A stretch of 51,951 nucleotides of DNA, taken from contig NZ_KE383861.1 of assembly GCF_000422485.1 (NCBI RefSeq), positions 1 through 51,951 on the forward strand, read 5' to 3'. Shown here one piece after another: positions 30,334-38,820 of this stretch. The position numbers and the translations under genes were made by a program. This DNA is from Paenibacillus pasadenensis DSM 19293 (lineage in GTDB: Bacteria; Bacillota; Bacilli; Paenibacillales; Paenibacillaceae). Each line of letters begins with the position of its first letter. Position 1 is the first letter of the stretch. The notes under the pieces were generated by a model. The model saw only the letters and a program-made list of their open reading frames with translations, searched no databases and was not told the DNA's origin.

Positions 30334-30347
30334 TGAAAGCGTTTTAT
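30334..30347 (+). promoter_or_regulatory. cre-like site upstream of the glucanase gene
   Basis: TGAAAGCGTTTTAT matches 12 of 14 positions of the catabolite-responsive element TGWAANCGNTNWCA, 38 bases before the gene. CcpA repression of this secreted glucanase would be expected. Confidence 0.4.
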
Positions 30348-30384
30348 ATCATTGAAGCACTCCAATTGAACGAGGAGGTACATG

Positions 30385-33300
30385 ATGTCCACGAACCTTC
30401 AAGCGAAACGAAAGGCTCCGGTTCGAAATCGCTATGTCTCCTGGCTGCTCGCGTGCATGGTGCTGCTCTCGCAGCTGTCGCTGGCGCCTGCGCCGGCGGA
30501 TGCCGCGGGAGGCCCGAACCTTGCGCTCGGCAAGGCGGCGACCGCGAGCGGCTACGCCGACGTCTACGGCGCCGGCAACGTCAACGACGGCAATGCGGGC
30601 ACGTACTGGGAAAGCGTCAACAACGCCTTTCCGCAATGGATCCAGATCGACCTCGGAGCGAGCGCCAGCATCGACCAGATCGTGCTGAAGCTGCCGTCCG
30701 GCTGGGAAACGCGCTCGCAGACGCTGTCCGTGCAGGGCAGCGCGAACGGTAGCACGTTCTCGACGCTCGTCGGCTCGGCGAGCTATACGTTCAATCCGAC
30801 CGGCGGCAACGCCGTGACCATCGGATTCTCGGCCGCCTCGGCGCGTTATGTCCGCCTCAGCTTCACCGCCAATACGGGCTGGCCGGCGGGCCAGCTGTCG
30901 GAATTCGAGATTTACGGCGCTTCCGCGCCGACTCCGACTCCGACCGCGACGCCGACGGCCACGCCAACCGCGACGCCAACCGCGACTCCGACTCCGACTC
31001 CGACGGCCACGCCGACGGCAACGCCTACCCCGACCCCGACGGCGCCTCCGACGGGGAGCAACGTCGCGCTGAACAAGCCAATCACGGCCTCGTCCGTCGT
31101 CCATACGTTCGTCGCGACGAACGCCAATGACGGCAGCGCGACGACGTACTGGGAAGGCGGCGGCAATCCAAGCCAGCTGACCGTCGATCTCGGCACGAAC
31201 CACAGCCTGAGCTCGATCGTCCTGAAGCTTGACCCGTCGAGCGCGTGGGGCACGCGCACGCAGACGATTCAGGTGCTGGGCAATACGCAGGCCAGCTCCT
31301 CGTTCACGAGCCTCGTCTCCTCCCAGTCCTACACGTTCAACCCCGCCACCGGCAACAAGATCACGATTCCGGTGACGGCGACGGCCAAGCAGGTGCAGCT
31401 GAACATCACCGCCAACTCCGGCGCTCCGGCCGGCCAAGTGGCGGAGTTCGAAGTGTACGGCACGCCGGCGGCCAATCCCGACCTGAAGGTGACGGGCATG
31501 TCCTGGACGCCGTCCTCGCCGGTCGAGAACAACGCCATCACGCTGAGCGCCACGGTGCAGAACAGCGGCACGCTCGCCTCCGGCGCGACGACGGTCGCGT
31601 TCCTGCTCGGGACCGAGCAGGTCGGCACCGCCGCGGTCGGCGCGCTTGCAGCCGGCGCATCGACGACCGTCTCGCTGAACATCGGCGCCCGCAACGCCGG
31701 TACGTACGCGCCCGGCGCCAACGTCGATCCGAACAATACGGTCGTCGAGCAGAACGAGTCGAACAACAGCTACACGCACTCCTCCTCCCTCGTCGTCGCG
31801 CCGGTGACGAGCTCCGACCTGATCGCCACGACGTCGTGGACGCCGGGCAATCCGAGCGCGGGCAACACCGTCACCTTCTCCGTCAACCTGAAGAACCAGG
31901 GCAACGCGGCCTCCGCCGCAGGCGCCCATCCGATTACGGTCGTGCTGAAAAACGCCGCCGGAGCGACCGTGCAGACGTGGAACGCGTCCTACGCCGGCTC
32001 GCTCGCCGCCGGCGCTTCCGCGAACGTCACGGCCGGCACCTGGACCGCCGTCAACGGCAGCTACAGCGTCACGACGACCGTAGCGGCCGACGGCAACGAG
32101 GTCGCGGTCAAGCAGCAGAACAATACGAGCACCTCCAGCCTCTATTCCGGCCGCGGCGCCAACATGCCGTTCACGATCCTCGAGGCCGAGGCGGCGGGCA
32201 ACGCCACGAACGGCACGCGCCTGGCGCCGAACTTCAAGCCCGGCGACTATGCCGGCGAAGCGTCGGGACGCTCTGCCGTCCAGCTGGATGCCAGCGGCGA
32301 ATACGTCGAGTTCACGCTGACCTCGCCGGCCAACGCCTTCGTGCTGCGCAGCTCCGTCGCCGAGAGCACGAGCGGCACGATCACGCTGTACGCGAACGGC
32401 GTCTCCAAGGGCAAGTTCAACGTCACGTCCAAGTTCTCGCATGTGTACGCCACGCCGAACACGCTCGGACGGCTCGGCTATGACAACGCGCCGGGCTCCG
32501 GCCTGACCGCCTACTGGCTGTACGAGGACGCGCAGCTGCTGCTCGACACCGTCTACCCGGCGGGCACGAAGATCAAGATCCAGAAGGATGCCGGCGACGT
32601 GCCGTGGATCTACGTGGACATGCTCGAGACGGAGCAGGTCGCTCCGGCCGCCTCCAACCCCGATCCGAGCAAGTACGTGCAGGTGTCCGCCTCCAAGTCG
32701 ATCGAGCAGGCGCTGAACGAGTTCCGCCAGGACTCGACCAAGAAGGGCATCTTCATCCCGGCGGGCCAGTGGGAGCTCGGCAGCAAGATCTATCTGTACG
32801 GACGCGCGACGGAAATTATCGGCGCCGGGCCATGGCACACGAAGCTCGTCGCTCCGGCCTCCCAGACCAACACGGATATCGGCTTCAACATCAGCTCGAC
32901 GGCCAACGGCTCGACGATCCGCGACCTGTCGGCATGGGGCAACTACGTCTACCGCACCGACGGCCCGGGCAAGTTCATCGACGGCAACGGCATGCAGAAC
33001 GTGACCGTCCAGAACATCTGGGTCGAGCATTTCATCTGCCTGTACTGGGGCGTAAACTCCTCGAACAACACGTTCAAGGACAACCGGATCAAAAACACGT
33101 TCGCCGACGGCATCAACATGACGAACGGCTCGTCGTACAACGTCATCGACAACAACTACTCCCGCGGAGCGGGCGACGACGCGTTCGCGCTGTTCAGCGC
33201 CGTCGACGCCGGCGGCTCCTACAACGTCGGCAACAAGTACAGTAACCTGACCGCGACCTGCGTGCGCCGCGCCGCCGCGTTCGCCGTGTACGGCGGCTCG

Positions 33301-33837
33301 GACAACCTGTACCAGAACCTGTACGGCGCGGACACGCTCACCTATCCGGGCCTGACGATCAGCAGCCTGAGCTTCGGCTACAACACGCTCGGCTTCGGCG
33401 ACAAGGATACGGTCATCGACGGCGTCACGCTCGACCGCACCGGCGGCGACTTCTGGACGAGCGTCGGCGCGGACGACAAGATCAACGACTACCAGAACTT
33501 CGGCGCCATCTGGTTCTTCGGCGGCGACCGCACGTTCAAGAACATCCTCGTGAAAAACGTCGACATCAACAACCCGGTCTACTTCGGCCTGATGTTCCAG
33601 TCCAAGTCTCCGGAAAATCTGCCGATGCAGAACGTTCGCGTCGAAAACGTCACGATCAACAACCCGTCCCGTTACGGCATCAAGCTCGTCGCCAGCGCGG
33701 AGCAGGGCCAAGGGCCGGTCTACGGCCAAGCCAGCTTCACCAACGTGAAGGTGAACAACCCGGGCGTGCAGGCCATCTACGGCGAGAGCAAGAGCCCGAG
33801 CTTCACCGTGACGCGCGTAAGCGGCAACAACTGGTAG
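30385..33837 (+). CDS. secreted multidomain alpha-1,3-glucanase (GH87 type, mutanase/mycodextranase)
   Basis: A 1150-residue exported enzyme. In order: signal peptide (1-41, LLSQLSLAPAPADAA), discoidin domain 1 (about 43-180), TP-repeat linker (181-224), discoidin domain 2 (225-358), two CARDB-type beta domains (about 362-473 and 474-588), a carbohydrate-binding beta-sandwich (about 592-752), and a C-terminal right-handed beta-helix (about 770-1150) with FADGINMTNGS and SRGAGDDAFALF, the acidic residues expected in GH87. The second of two adjacent ATGs was chosen for its spacing from GGAGG. A cre-like site precedes it. The exact substrate is inferred from domain pattern. Confidence 0.85.
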   Translation: MSTNLQAKRKAPVRNRYVSWLLACMVLLSQLSLAPAPADAAGGPNLALGKAATASGYADVYGAGNVNDGNAGTYWESVNNAFPQWIQIDLGASASIDQIVLKLPSGWETRSQTLSVQGSANGSTFSTLVGSASYTFNPTGGNAVTIGFSAASARYVRLSFTANTGWPAGQLSEFEIYGASAPTPTPTATPTATPTATPTATPTPTPTATPTATPTPTPTAPPTGSNVALNKPITASSVVHTFVATNANDGSATTYWEGGGNPSQLTVDLGTNHSLSSIVLKLDPSSAWGTRTQTIQVLGNTQASSSFTSLVSSQSYTFNPATGNKITIPVTATAKQVQLNITANSGAPAGQVAEFEVYGTPAANPDLKVTGMSWTPSSPVENNAITLSATVQNSGTLASGATTVAFLLGTEQVGTAAVGALAAGASTTVSLNIGARNAGTYAPGANVDPNNTVVEQNESNNSYTHSSSLVVAPVTSSDLIATTSWTPGNPSAGNTVTFSVNLKNQGNAASAAGAHPITVVLKNAAGATVQTWNASYAGSLAAGASANVTAGTWTAVNGSYSVTTTVAADGNEVAVKQQNNTSTSSLYSGRGANMPFTILEAEAAGNATNGTRLAPNFKPGDYAGEASGRSAVQLDASGEYVEFTLTSPANAFVLRSSVAESTSGTITLYANGVSKGKFNVTSKFSHVYATPNTLGRLGYDNAPGSGLTAYWLYEDAQLLLDTVYPAGTKIKIQKDAGDVPWIYVDMLETEQVAPAASNPDPSKYVQVSASKSIEQALNEFRQDSTKKGIFIPAGQWELGSKIYLYGRATEIIGAGPWHTKLVAPASQTNTDIGFNISSTANGSTIRDLSAWGNYVYRTDGPGKFIDGNGMQNVTVQNIWVEHFICLYWGVNSSNNTFKDNRIKNTFADGINMTNGSSYNVIDNNYSRGAGDDAFALFSAVDAGGSYNVGNKYSNLTATCVRRAAAFAVYGGSDNLYQNLYGADTLTYPGLTISSLSFGYNTLGFGDKDTVIDGVTLDRTGGDFWTSVGADDKINDYQNFGAIWFFGGDRTFKNILVKNVDINNPVYFGLMFQSKSPENLPMQNVRVENVTINNPSRYGIKLVASAEQGQGPVYGQASFTNVKVNNPGVQAIYGESKSPSFTVTRVSGNNW

Positions 33838-33848
33838 GGTAGAACAAG

Positions 33849-33896
33849 AAGAGGCTGCCTCGACTCCCGCAAGCGGAGTCGAGGCAGCCTCTTTTT
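33849..33896. terminator. bidirectional terminator between two glycoside hydrolase genes
   Basis: Perfect 19-bp arms beginning AAGAGGCTGCCTCGACTCC with a 7-base loop, followed by TTTTT on the plus strand and by TTCTTGTTCT on the minus strand. Confidence 0.92.
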
Positions 33897-34019
33897 CATG
33901 TCGTGGTCCTATGCCGGGCGTACGGGCACGGCTGCTTCGCCGTCGGCCGGCACAGGCAAAACCATCCGCTGGCCTGCACCGGTCGTCAGCTCAGCCCCGG
34001 CGGCTCGCAGCCGCTCGCC

Positions 34020-35774
34020 TCACTGCGCTCCGGCGTAGTAGGAGCGCAGCGCGTCGGCGATGCCGAGCGGGTTGCGCCGCAGATCCTTGGCGCTGAAGAA
34101 CAGCTCGCCCGTCACGGAGCCGGCCAGCTGGTTGTAGTCGAGCTGGCGGACGATCTCCGACGACGACTGCCAGCCGGCCTCGGTCGTGCCGAGCTTGTAC
34201 GGCGAGTGGCCGATGTACAGGTCGACGCCGGTGCCGCGCACCGTGCGCTGCCACCAGTCCGCCACCTTGCCGTACGGCACGGTCGGGTGGGCGAAGCTCC
34301 AGTAGATCTGCGGCGCGACGTAGTCGAGCCAGCCTTTCTGCACCCACAGGCGGACGTCGGCGTACATGCTGTCGTAGGCGGTCACGCCCGCCTTCGTCTC
34401 GGAGCCGGATGGATCGGTCGACTGGTTGCGCCAGACGCCGAACGGGCTGATGCCGAACCGGATCGAGGGCTTCGCCGCGTGGACCGCCCGGTCGAGCTGC
34501 TCGACAAAGGCGTTGATGTTGCCGCGCCGCCAGTCGCCCTTGGACAGGAGCGTCCCGGCGCTGTACAGCTTGTACGTCGCTTCGTCGTCGAACGCCGAGC
34601 CGGACGGGTAGAAGTAGTCGTCCAGATGGATTCCGTCCACGTCATATCGCGCCGCCACCTCCACGATCGCGTCGATGACCGCCTGGCGCGCCGCCGGGAT
34701 GCCGGGGTTGACGTACAGCTTGCCGCCGGAGTTCACGATCCACTCCGGATGCTGGCGCACGATGCTGCCCGCATCGAGCTGGGCCGGATCGGCCGTGCTG
34801 GCCGCGCGGAACGGATTGAACCAGGCATGCAGCTCCATGCCGCGCCGATGGGCCTCGTCGATCATGAACGCCAGCGGATCGTAGTCCGCCTTGAGCCCCT
34901 GCTTGCCGGTGAGAAACGCGGACCACGGGCTGAGCAGCGTCGGATACAAGGCGTCGCCCGCCGGACGCACCTGCACGAACGCCGCGTTCATGCCCATCGC
35001 CTGCAGCTCGTCGAGCAGCGCCGTGAACTCAAGCTTCTGCTTGGCGCTGTCGTTGCTCTTGGCGGAGGCGGCGCTCGGCCAGTCGAGGTTGTAGACGGTC
35101 GACACCCATGTCCCGCGCAGCTTGGCCGGGGCGCCCGGGCCCGGCACGACCTGGCCGGGGGTCGGCGACGGCGTCGCGCTCGGGACGGGACTCGTTCCCG
35201 GCGTCGCGCTCGGCGCCGGCGTGGCGCTCGGATTCGGACTTGGGCTCGGCGTGGCGCCCGGGCTCGGCGTCGTGCCGGGGGTCGCACTAGGCTCGCCGCC
35301 GGGCGAGGTCAGCTTGACGGTCCGGTCGGCGCTGCTCCAGGCGACGCCGAGCCCGAGCTGCTCGCCGACGAAGCGCAGCGGCACCATCGTGCGGCTCTGC
35401 TTCATCTGCACGGAAGCGTCCAGCTTCACGCGGGCTCCGTTCACGGTCGCGTAGCTTTGTCCCATGACGAGCGAAATTTCGCTGCCGGACATCGCGATGT
35501 CCGCCCGGCGCTCCTTGGCCGACCAGCTTACGGATGCGCCGAGCCCTTCGCTGACGACGCGCAGCGGCACCATCGTCACGTCCGCCTTGGGCACGATATA
35601 AGGAGGCGCCTCCGAGACAAGCGCCTGCCCGTCCAGGTACAGCCGGATCTGCGCCGCCGCTTCGGCCTGGCCGGGCACGGCCGCCGCGCCCGTTCCGAGC
35701 AGGGCCGCCAGCGACAGCGCGAGCCGCCTGCGGGCGGCGCCGGACGTCCGGTCCGGTTTCCTTGCTTGCTTCAC
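34020..35774 (-). CDS. secreted family 10-like glycoside hydrolase (GHL10) with stalk-type N-terminal domain
   Basis: A 584-residue exported protein. It has a signal peptide (ending near GQAEAAA), a copper-amine-oxidase-N-like domain (two repeats of TMVPLRVVSEGLGASVSW type, about 45-165), a Pro/Ser/Thr linker with ATPSPSPNPSATP repeats (about 166-215), and a TIM-barrel GHL10 domain (RGTWVSTVYNLDWPS, then GMELHAWFNPFR, DGIHLDDYFYP, YVAPQIYWSF). Such enzymes act on peptidoglycan or related polymers. The GTG at 35774 has GGAAGGAA about seven bases upstream and gives a proper signal peptide. It converges on the glucanase gene with a shared terminator. Confidence 0.9.
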   Translation of the reverse strand: MKQARKPDRTSGAARRRLALSLAALLGTGAAAVPGQAEAAAQIRLYLDGQALVSEAPPYIVPKADVTMVPLRVVSEGLGASVSWSAKERRADIAMSGSEISLVMGQSYATVNGARVKLDASVQMKQSRTMVPLRFVGEQLGLGVAWSSADRTVKLTSPGGEPSATPGTTPSPGATPSPSPNPSATPAPSATPGTSPVPSATPSPTPGQVVPGPGAPAKLRGTWVSTVYNLDWPSAASAKSNDSAKQKLEFTALLDELQAMGMNAAFVQVRPAGDALYPTLLSPWSAFLTGKQGLKADYDPLAFMIDEAHRRGMELHAWFNPFRAASTADPAQLDAGSIVRQHPEWIVNSGGKLYVNPGIPAARQAVIDAIVEVAARYDVDGIHLDDYFYPSGSAFDDEATYKLYSAGTLLSKGDWRRGNINAFVEQLDRAVHAAKPSIRFGISPFGVWRNQSTDPSGSETKAGVTAYDSMYADVRLWVQKGWLDYVAPQIYWSFAHPTVPYGKVADWWQRTVRGTGVDLYIGHSPYKLGTTEAGWQSSSEIVRQLDYNQLAGSVTGELFFSAKDLRRNPLGIADALRSYYAGAQ

Positions 35775-36011
35775 ATTCTCATTCCTTCCCCGATAGCATG
35801 CTGAATCTTGCGTCATGGCAACGCTTAGTTAGACGCCGTCTCCGAAGAGGAAGTTGCTGGATAAGCCTCGATAGGCGCGAGCGGAAGAGAAACTGCTTAA
35901 TTTCGCAAGAAGATGCGGAAAGGCGGCGCCTGATGCCGAAGAAGGCGGAATCCGCCCGATTTCTGATCTTTTCATAATATTCTGATTATTTAATCAATTG
36001 TAAAGATGAGC

Positions 36012-36017
36012 TATAAT
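36012..36017 (+). promoter_or_regulatory. -10 element of the candidate RNA at 36021
   Basis: Perfect TATAAT seven bases ahead of the GCACTCC that opens the closing stem. The AT-rich upstream stretch has only a weak -35 (TTTAAT, about 17 bases upstream). Confidence 0.6.
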
Positions 36018-36020
36018 GAA

Positions 36021-36343
36021 GGCACTCCTCACAGGAAGGGGATAGTCCATTGGAGACGGTAAGCGAAGCATGTCCCCGGCTGGAAGGCAACACGTTCCGG
36101 TCGGTGAAGCTGGCTCCCCGTGCAGGGCCGAGCGGACATGCGGGTACAGAAGCTGAAATCTGTTGCGCACACGAACCTGTGGTACATTCTGTATGGAGGA
36201 AACGAAATCTGAGACGGAAGCAAGCGTTAGGCTACGCAAGCTGCTGGGAATGGAGTGTCAGTGTCTAATTGAATAGGAACCGGTTTTGCAGGAGATAGGG
36301 CTTCTGGTTGTCAGCCGACAAGCAGAGGCCCTATTAGCGTTTT
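36021..36343 (+). ncRNA. candidate novel structured RNA
   Basis: Between the -10 element (36012-36017) and a strong terminator (36294-36343), 5' GGCACTCC (36021-36028) pairs with GGAGTGTC (36252-36259). Inside, GCATGTCC (36068-36075) pairs with GGACATGC (36133-36140) around a hairpin CGGCTGGAA/TTCCGGTCG, and GTACAGAA (36144-36151) pairs with TTCTGTAT (36187-36194). The motif GAGACGG(T/A)AAGC occurs on both sides (36053 and 36211). No convincing protein is encoded. It fits none of RNase P, tmRNA, SRP, 6S, T-box or the riboswitches I can recall. Confidence 0.55.
36294..36343 (+). terminator. terminator of the candidate RNA
   Basis: ATAGGGCTTCTGGTTGTC / GACAAGCAGAGGCCCTAT with loop AGCC, followed by TAGCGTTTT. 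The tail overlaps the -35 of the next promoter. Confidence 0.8.
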
Positions 36344-36368
36344 CAGGGCCGTCCGGGAAGGGTATACT
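36340..36368 (+). promoter_or_regulatory. promoter of the GNAT gene
   Basis: TTTTCA (36340-36345), 17-base spacer, TATACT (36363-36368). The leader before the ribosome binding site is only about 10 bases, so this gene does not depend on the upstream RNA transcript. Confidence 0.6.
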
Positions 36369-36394
36369 GAGGGCACGAAAAGGAGGCTCTCCGC

Positions 36395-36982
36395 ATGCCG
36401 CTGCACATTCTCGACCGTCTCGACCATCCTCTCTGGCCCGCCGCGCGGGCCATCTACGAACGCTCCTTCCCGCCTCACGGGCGCAAGCCGGAGGCGCTGC
36501 TGCGCCGCATGCTGGAGCGCGGCCAGGGGTATGTGTTCGTGCTGGCACACGAGGACTCGCAGGCGCGCCTTCCCCCGGCAGCCGCGATGGCGCTAGCCGG
36601 CCCGGGCGGGAGCGGGCTTATCGTCGACTACCTCGCCGTCGACCCGGCGCTGCGCGGGCAGGGACTCGGCAGCCGGCTGCTGGACGAGCTGGAGCTCTGG
36701 GCGCTGGAGCGGACGTCCGCGAGCGCGCTCGTCATCGAGACGGAGGCCGGAGCAGGCAAAAAGAACGAGGGTCGACGCGTATTTTGGGAGCAAGCCGGCT
36801 TTATTGCCCCGGACGGGTATGTGCATCGCTACATCTGGGTGCCGGAGCCGTATGCGGCGATGTACCGGCCGCTGCCCGGACGCGAAGGCGGCCTGCTGCC
36901 TCCTCCAAGCGGCAGGCAGCTGTTCCACTGGATAGAGGGATTTCATGCTCGGGCCTACCGCGGGTTCCGCGAGGAGGAGTAG
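36395..36982 (+). CDS. GNAT family N-acetyltransferase
   Basis: A 195-residue acetyltransferase. The acetyl-CoA site is IVDYLAVDPALRGQGLGSRLL (two adjoining motifs, about 75-95), with the usual C-terminal GNAT segment VFWEQAGFIAPDGYVHRYIW. AGGAGG lies eight bases before the ATG. The substrate is unknown. Its own promoter lies at 36340-36368, and a 15-bp minisatellite starts just after the stop. Confidence 0.9.
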   Translation: MPLHILDRLDHPLWPAARAIYERSFPPHGRKPEALLRRMLERGQGYVFVLAHEDSQARLPPAAAMALAGPGGSGLIVDYLAVDPALRGQGLGSRLLDELELWALERTSASALVIETEAGAGKKNEGRRVFWEQAGFIAPDGYVHRYIWVPEPYAAMYRPLPGREGGLLPPPSGRQLFHWIEGFHARAYRGFREEE

Positions 36983-36994
36983 ACGAGGCTTTAG

Positions 36995-37232
36995 CCGGCG
37001 GGCTGGGCAGCCGAGCCGGGCAAGTCGAGTCGGGGGCGTCGGGCTGGGGCTGTCCGGCTGGGGCCGTCGGGCTGGGGCATTCCGACTGGGGCATTCCGGC
37101 TGGGGCCGTCGGGCTGGGACCGTCGGGCTGGGGCCGGCGGGCTGGGCAGCCGAGCTGGGCAAGTCGAGTCGGGGCAGTCCGGATAGGGCAGTCCGGATGG
37201 GGCCGTCGGGCTGGGGCAGTCCGGCTGCTCAG
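36995..37232. repeat. 15-bp minisatellite with a 40-bp duplication
   Basis: About fifteen degenerate copies of a 14-15-bp unit close to GGGGCCGTCGGGCTG. The start and middle share an almost identical 40-bp block beginning CCGGCGGGCTGGGCAGCCGA (36995 and 37134). Open frames through it are Gly/Ala/Arg-rich by-products of the repeat. Confidence 0.85.
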
Positions 37233-37312
37233 AGGCCTCGGCAAAGAGCCGCTCTTTGGCCTGGAAAGGGACGTCGCCGGCAGGCTTGTCAGGCATCCGC
37301 TTCACCGTGAAT

Positions 37313-37508
37313 TCTAACGACGCGTCATCTCGTTAGACGCCATAAAACAGACCTTCGAAAAACGTAACGACTCCTCAACTTGTTAAAATCGAATTCGGGC
37401 CCAGAATCAGAGCGAAATAGACCTGACTTGGCGTCTAACGAGCTGATTCGTCGCAAGAAATCGCGAAACCCTCTCAAACCTCTTCTTACGATCTGATTCG
37501 TCGTTAGG
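37313..37508. repeat. four copies of a 25-bp hairpin, TCTAACGA-N9-TCGTTAGA
   Basis: Copies at 37313-37337 (perfect arms), about 37363-37387, 37434-37458 and 37484-37508, with decaying arms but always a 9-base loop (CGCGTCATC, CTCCTCAAC, GCTGATTCG, TCTGATTCG). The surrounding DNA is less GC-rich than the rest of the window. No gene is visible. Confidence 0.7.
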
Positions 37509-37580
37509 CAAGCTCATGCTTGACGCCAGGCGGTCCAGATTGGCCCTGAGCCCCTGTCGCCCGCCTTCTGGCACGACAAC

Positions 37581-37635
37581 AAAAAGAGGCTGACCGGAGA
37601 CATCCACCTCGGTGGACGTTCCGGCCAGCCTCTTT
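37581..37635 (-). terminator. strong terminator on the ywhD side
   Basis: Minus strand AAAGAGGCTGG-CCGGA...CCACC-GA-GGTGG...TCCGG-TCAGCCTCTTT followed by TTTGTTG. It lies almost 390 bases after the ywhD stop, beyond two tandem repeats. Confidence 0.8.
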
Positions 37636-37727
37636 GCATGCGGTGCAGCAGCGCCATGCTCGGCACTGGCGGGCAATCCGTCAGCTGCCAGCTGCTCAGG
37701 CAGCGCAAGCTGAGCCGCAGCTCCCGA

Positions 37728-37846
37728 GCTTGCGTTGCATCGGCAGCACTTGCGATACATCAGCAACGCCCGCGCTTGCGTTGCATCGGCGGCACTTGCG
37801 ATACATCAACAACGCCCGCGCTTGCGTTGCATCCGCAGCGCCTGCC
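37728..37846. repeat. 46-bp tandem repeat, about 2.5 copies
   Basis: Units start GCTTGCGTTGCATCGGC at 37728, 37774 and 37820, the first two differing at only two or three bases. No gene is supported here. Confidence 0.85.
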
Positions 37847-37888
37847 GCTTCCCCTGGCTTCGCCGCTCTACCCGTTATCCCGGCTCCC

Positions 37889-38006
37889 GCCGCTCCATCA
37901 TCCGGCTCCCGCCGGTCACCCTGGTCCGGCATCCGGCTCCCGCTGCCGGTCATGCCGCTCCATCATCCGGCCGCCGGCCGGTCGCCCTGGTCCGTCAGCC
38001 GACGCG
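37889..38006. repeat. 65-bp direct repeat, two copies
   Basis: GCCGCTCCATCATCCGG starts at 37889 and again at 37954, each followed by a CCGGTC(A/G)CCCTGGTCCG block. It lies between ywhD and the short tandem repeat. Confidence 0.75.
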
Positions 38007-38022
38007 CCTCCGGCCGGTCCTG

Positions 38023-38634
38023 CTACTCCGCCAGATGATCCTTGAGCGCCTGCGGCGAATGCTCCCACCACTCGGCGTTGTGGGAGATCAGCAGCTCGCG
38101 CAGCACGGCCTTCTCCTCCGCCGACAGCTCGTCCAGCACGAAGCGGCGCTTGATCGCATAGTCGAGGTTGTTGACATGCTGGGCGAGAATCTTCCAGCCG
38201 CGGCGCGCCTCGGTGTCGACGAGCATCGGACAGGCGGTCGCTCCCGCATAGAAGGAGCCCTCCTCGTCGCGGTCGACCGCGACCCAGACGATCCACACCG
38301 GACGGCCGTTCGGCACGTTCGCCTTGTCGGGGCTGAACTTGATCCCCTTCTCCACCTTGCTCTTGGCGTGCATCGCGCCGTTGTCGATGTAAGCCTCTCC
38401 GCCGTCGATGATGACGGAGGAGACGCGGCTGAGGTCGATCGTGCCCGCGCCGAAGCCGCGATGCTCCTTGTTGCTGACGACGTTCAGCGACAGCGAGCGC
38501 TTGCCCTTGGCCGGCTGCGCGTCCGCGGCCGGCGTTCCTTGCGCGCCGTCCGGACGGCCTGCTCCGGCATCGCCCTCCGCAGACGCCGCTTCCGCCGCGC
38601 CCTCCGGACGCTTCGCTTCCTTATTCTCTTCCAT
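38023..38634 (-). CDS. ywhD: YwhD family protein
   Basis: A 203-residue cytoplasmic protein. Its first about 45 residues are a Glu/Ala-rich, variable segment. The remainder is the compact YwhD-type domain (LNVVSNKEHRGFGAGTIDLS, then PVWIVWVAVDRDEEGSFYAG and HNAEWWEHSPQALKDHL). The function is unknown. The ATG at 38634 has GGAAGGGAG six bases upstream; a longer frame to 38721 lacks support. In Bacillus ywhD lies next to pbpG and speE-speB; here it is about 14 kb from them, so the block has been split. Confidence 0.88.
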   Translation of the reverse strand: MEENKEAKRPEGAAEAASAEGDAGAGRPDGAQGTPAADAQPAKGKRSLSLNVVSNKEHRGFGAGTIDLSRVSSVIIDGGEAYIDNGAMHAKSKVEKGIKFSPDKANVPNGRPVWIVWVAVDRDEEGSFYAGATACPMLVDTEARRGWKILAQHVNNLDYAIKRRFVLDELSAEEKAVLRELLISHNAEWWEHSPQALKDHLAE

Positions 38635-38820
38635 GCCCCGCTCCCTTCCATGACTTTCCGTGTCCAAAGACAAGCCATCTATGGTCCGAGCCCCCGCCCG
38701 CACGCCGCTCCCGGCGTACAAGCAGGGGCTTGTATTCGATATTTTTCATTTTAGCTAATAATCCGGCAAAAGCAAACATATAGATGGCTTACAAGCTTGT
38801 CAACGGGAGGGAACCGGTTC

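Larger units (their letters stand above)
30075..30384. other. divergent regulatory region between the 29640 gene and the glucanase gene
   Basis: Apart from the promoter at 30104-30112 and the cre-like site at 30334-30347 it holds no gene that I can support. Open frames crossing it are extensions of the flanking genes. Confidence 0.5.

Noticed and set aside
30349-33729. 1126-residue open frame antisense to the glucanase gene
   Set aside because: Arises from GC-rich third positions; repetitive Val/Arg/Asp composition and no ribosome binding site.
36021-36343. RNase P RNA, tmRNA, 6S RNA or a T-box
   Set aside because: Lacks the GAGGAAAGTCC core of RNase P, the tRNA-like ends of tmRNA, the single long helix of 6S and the T-box GGTGG sequence.
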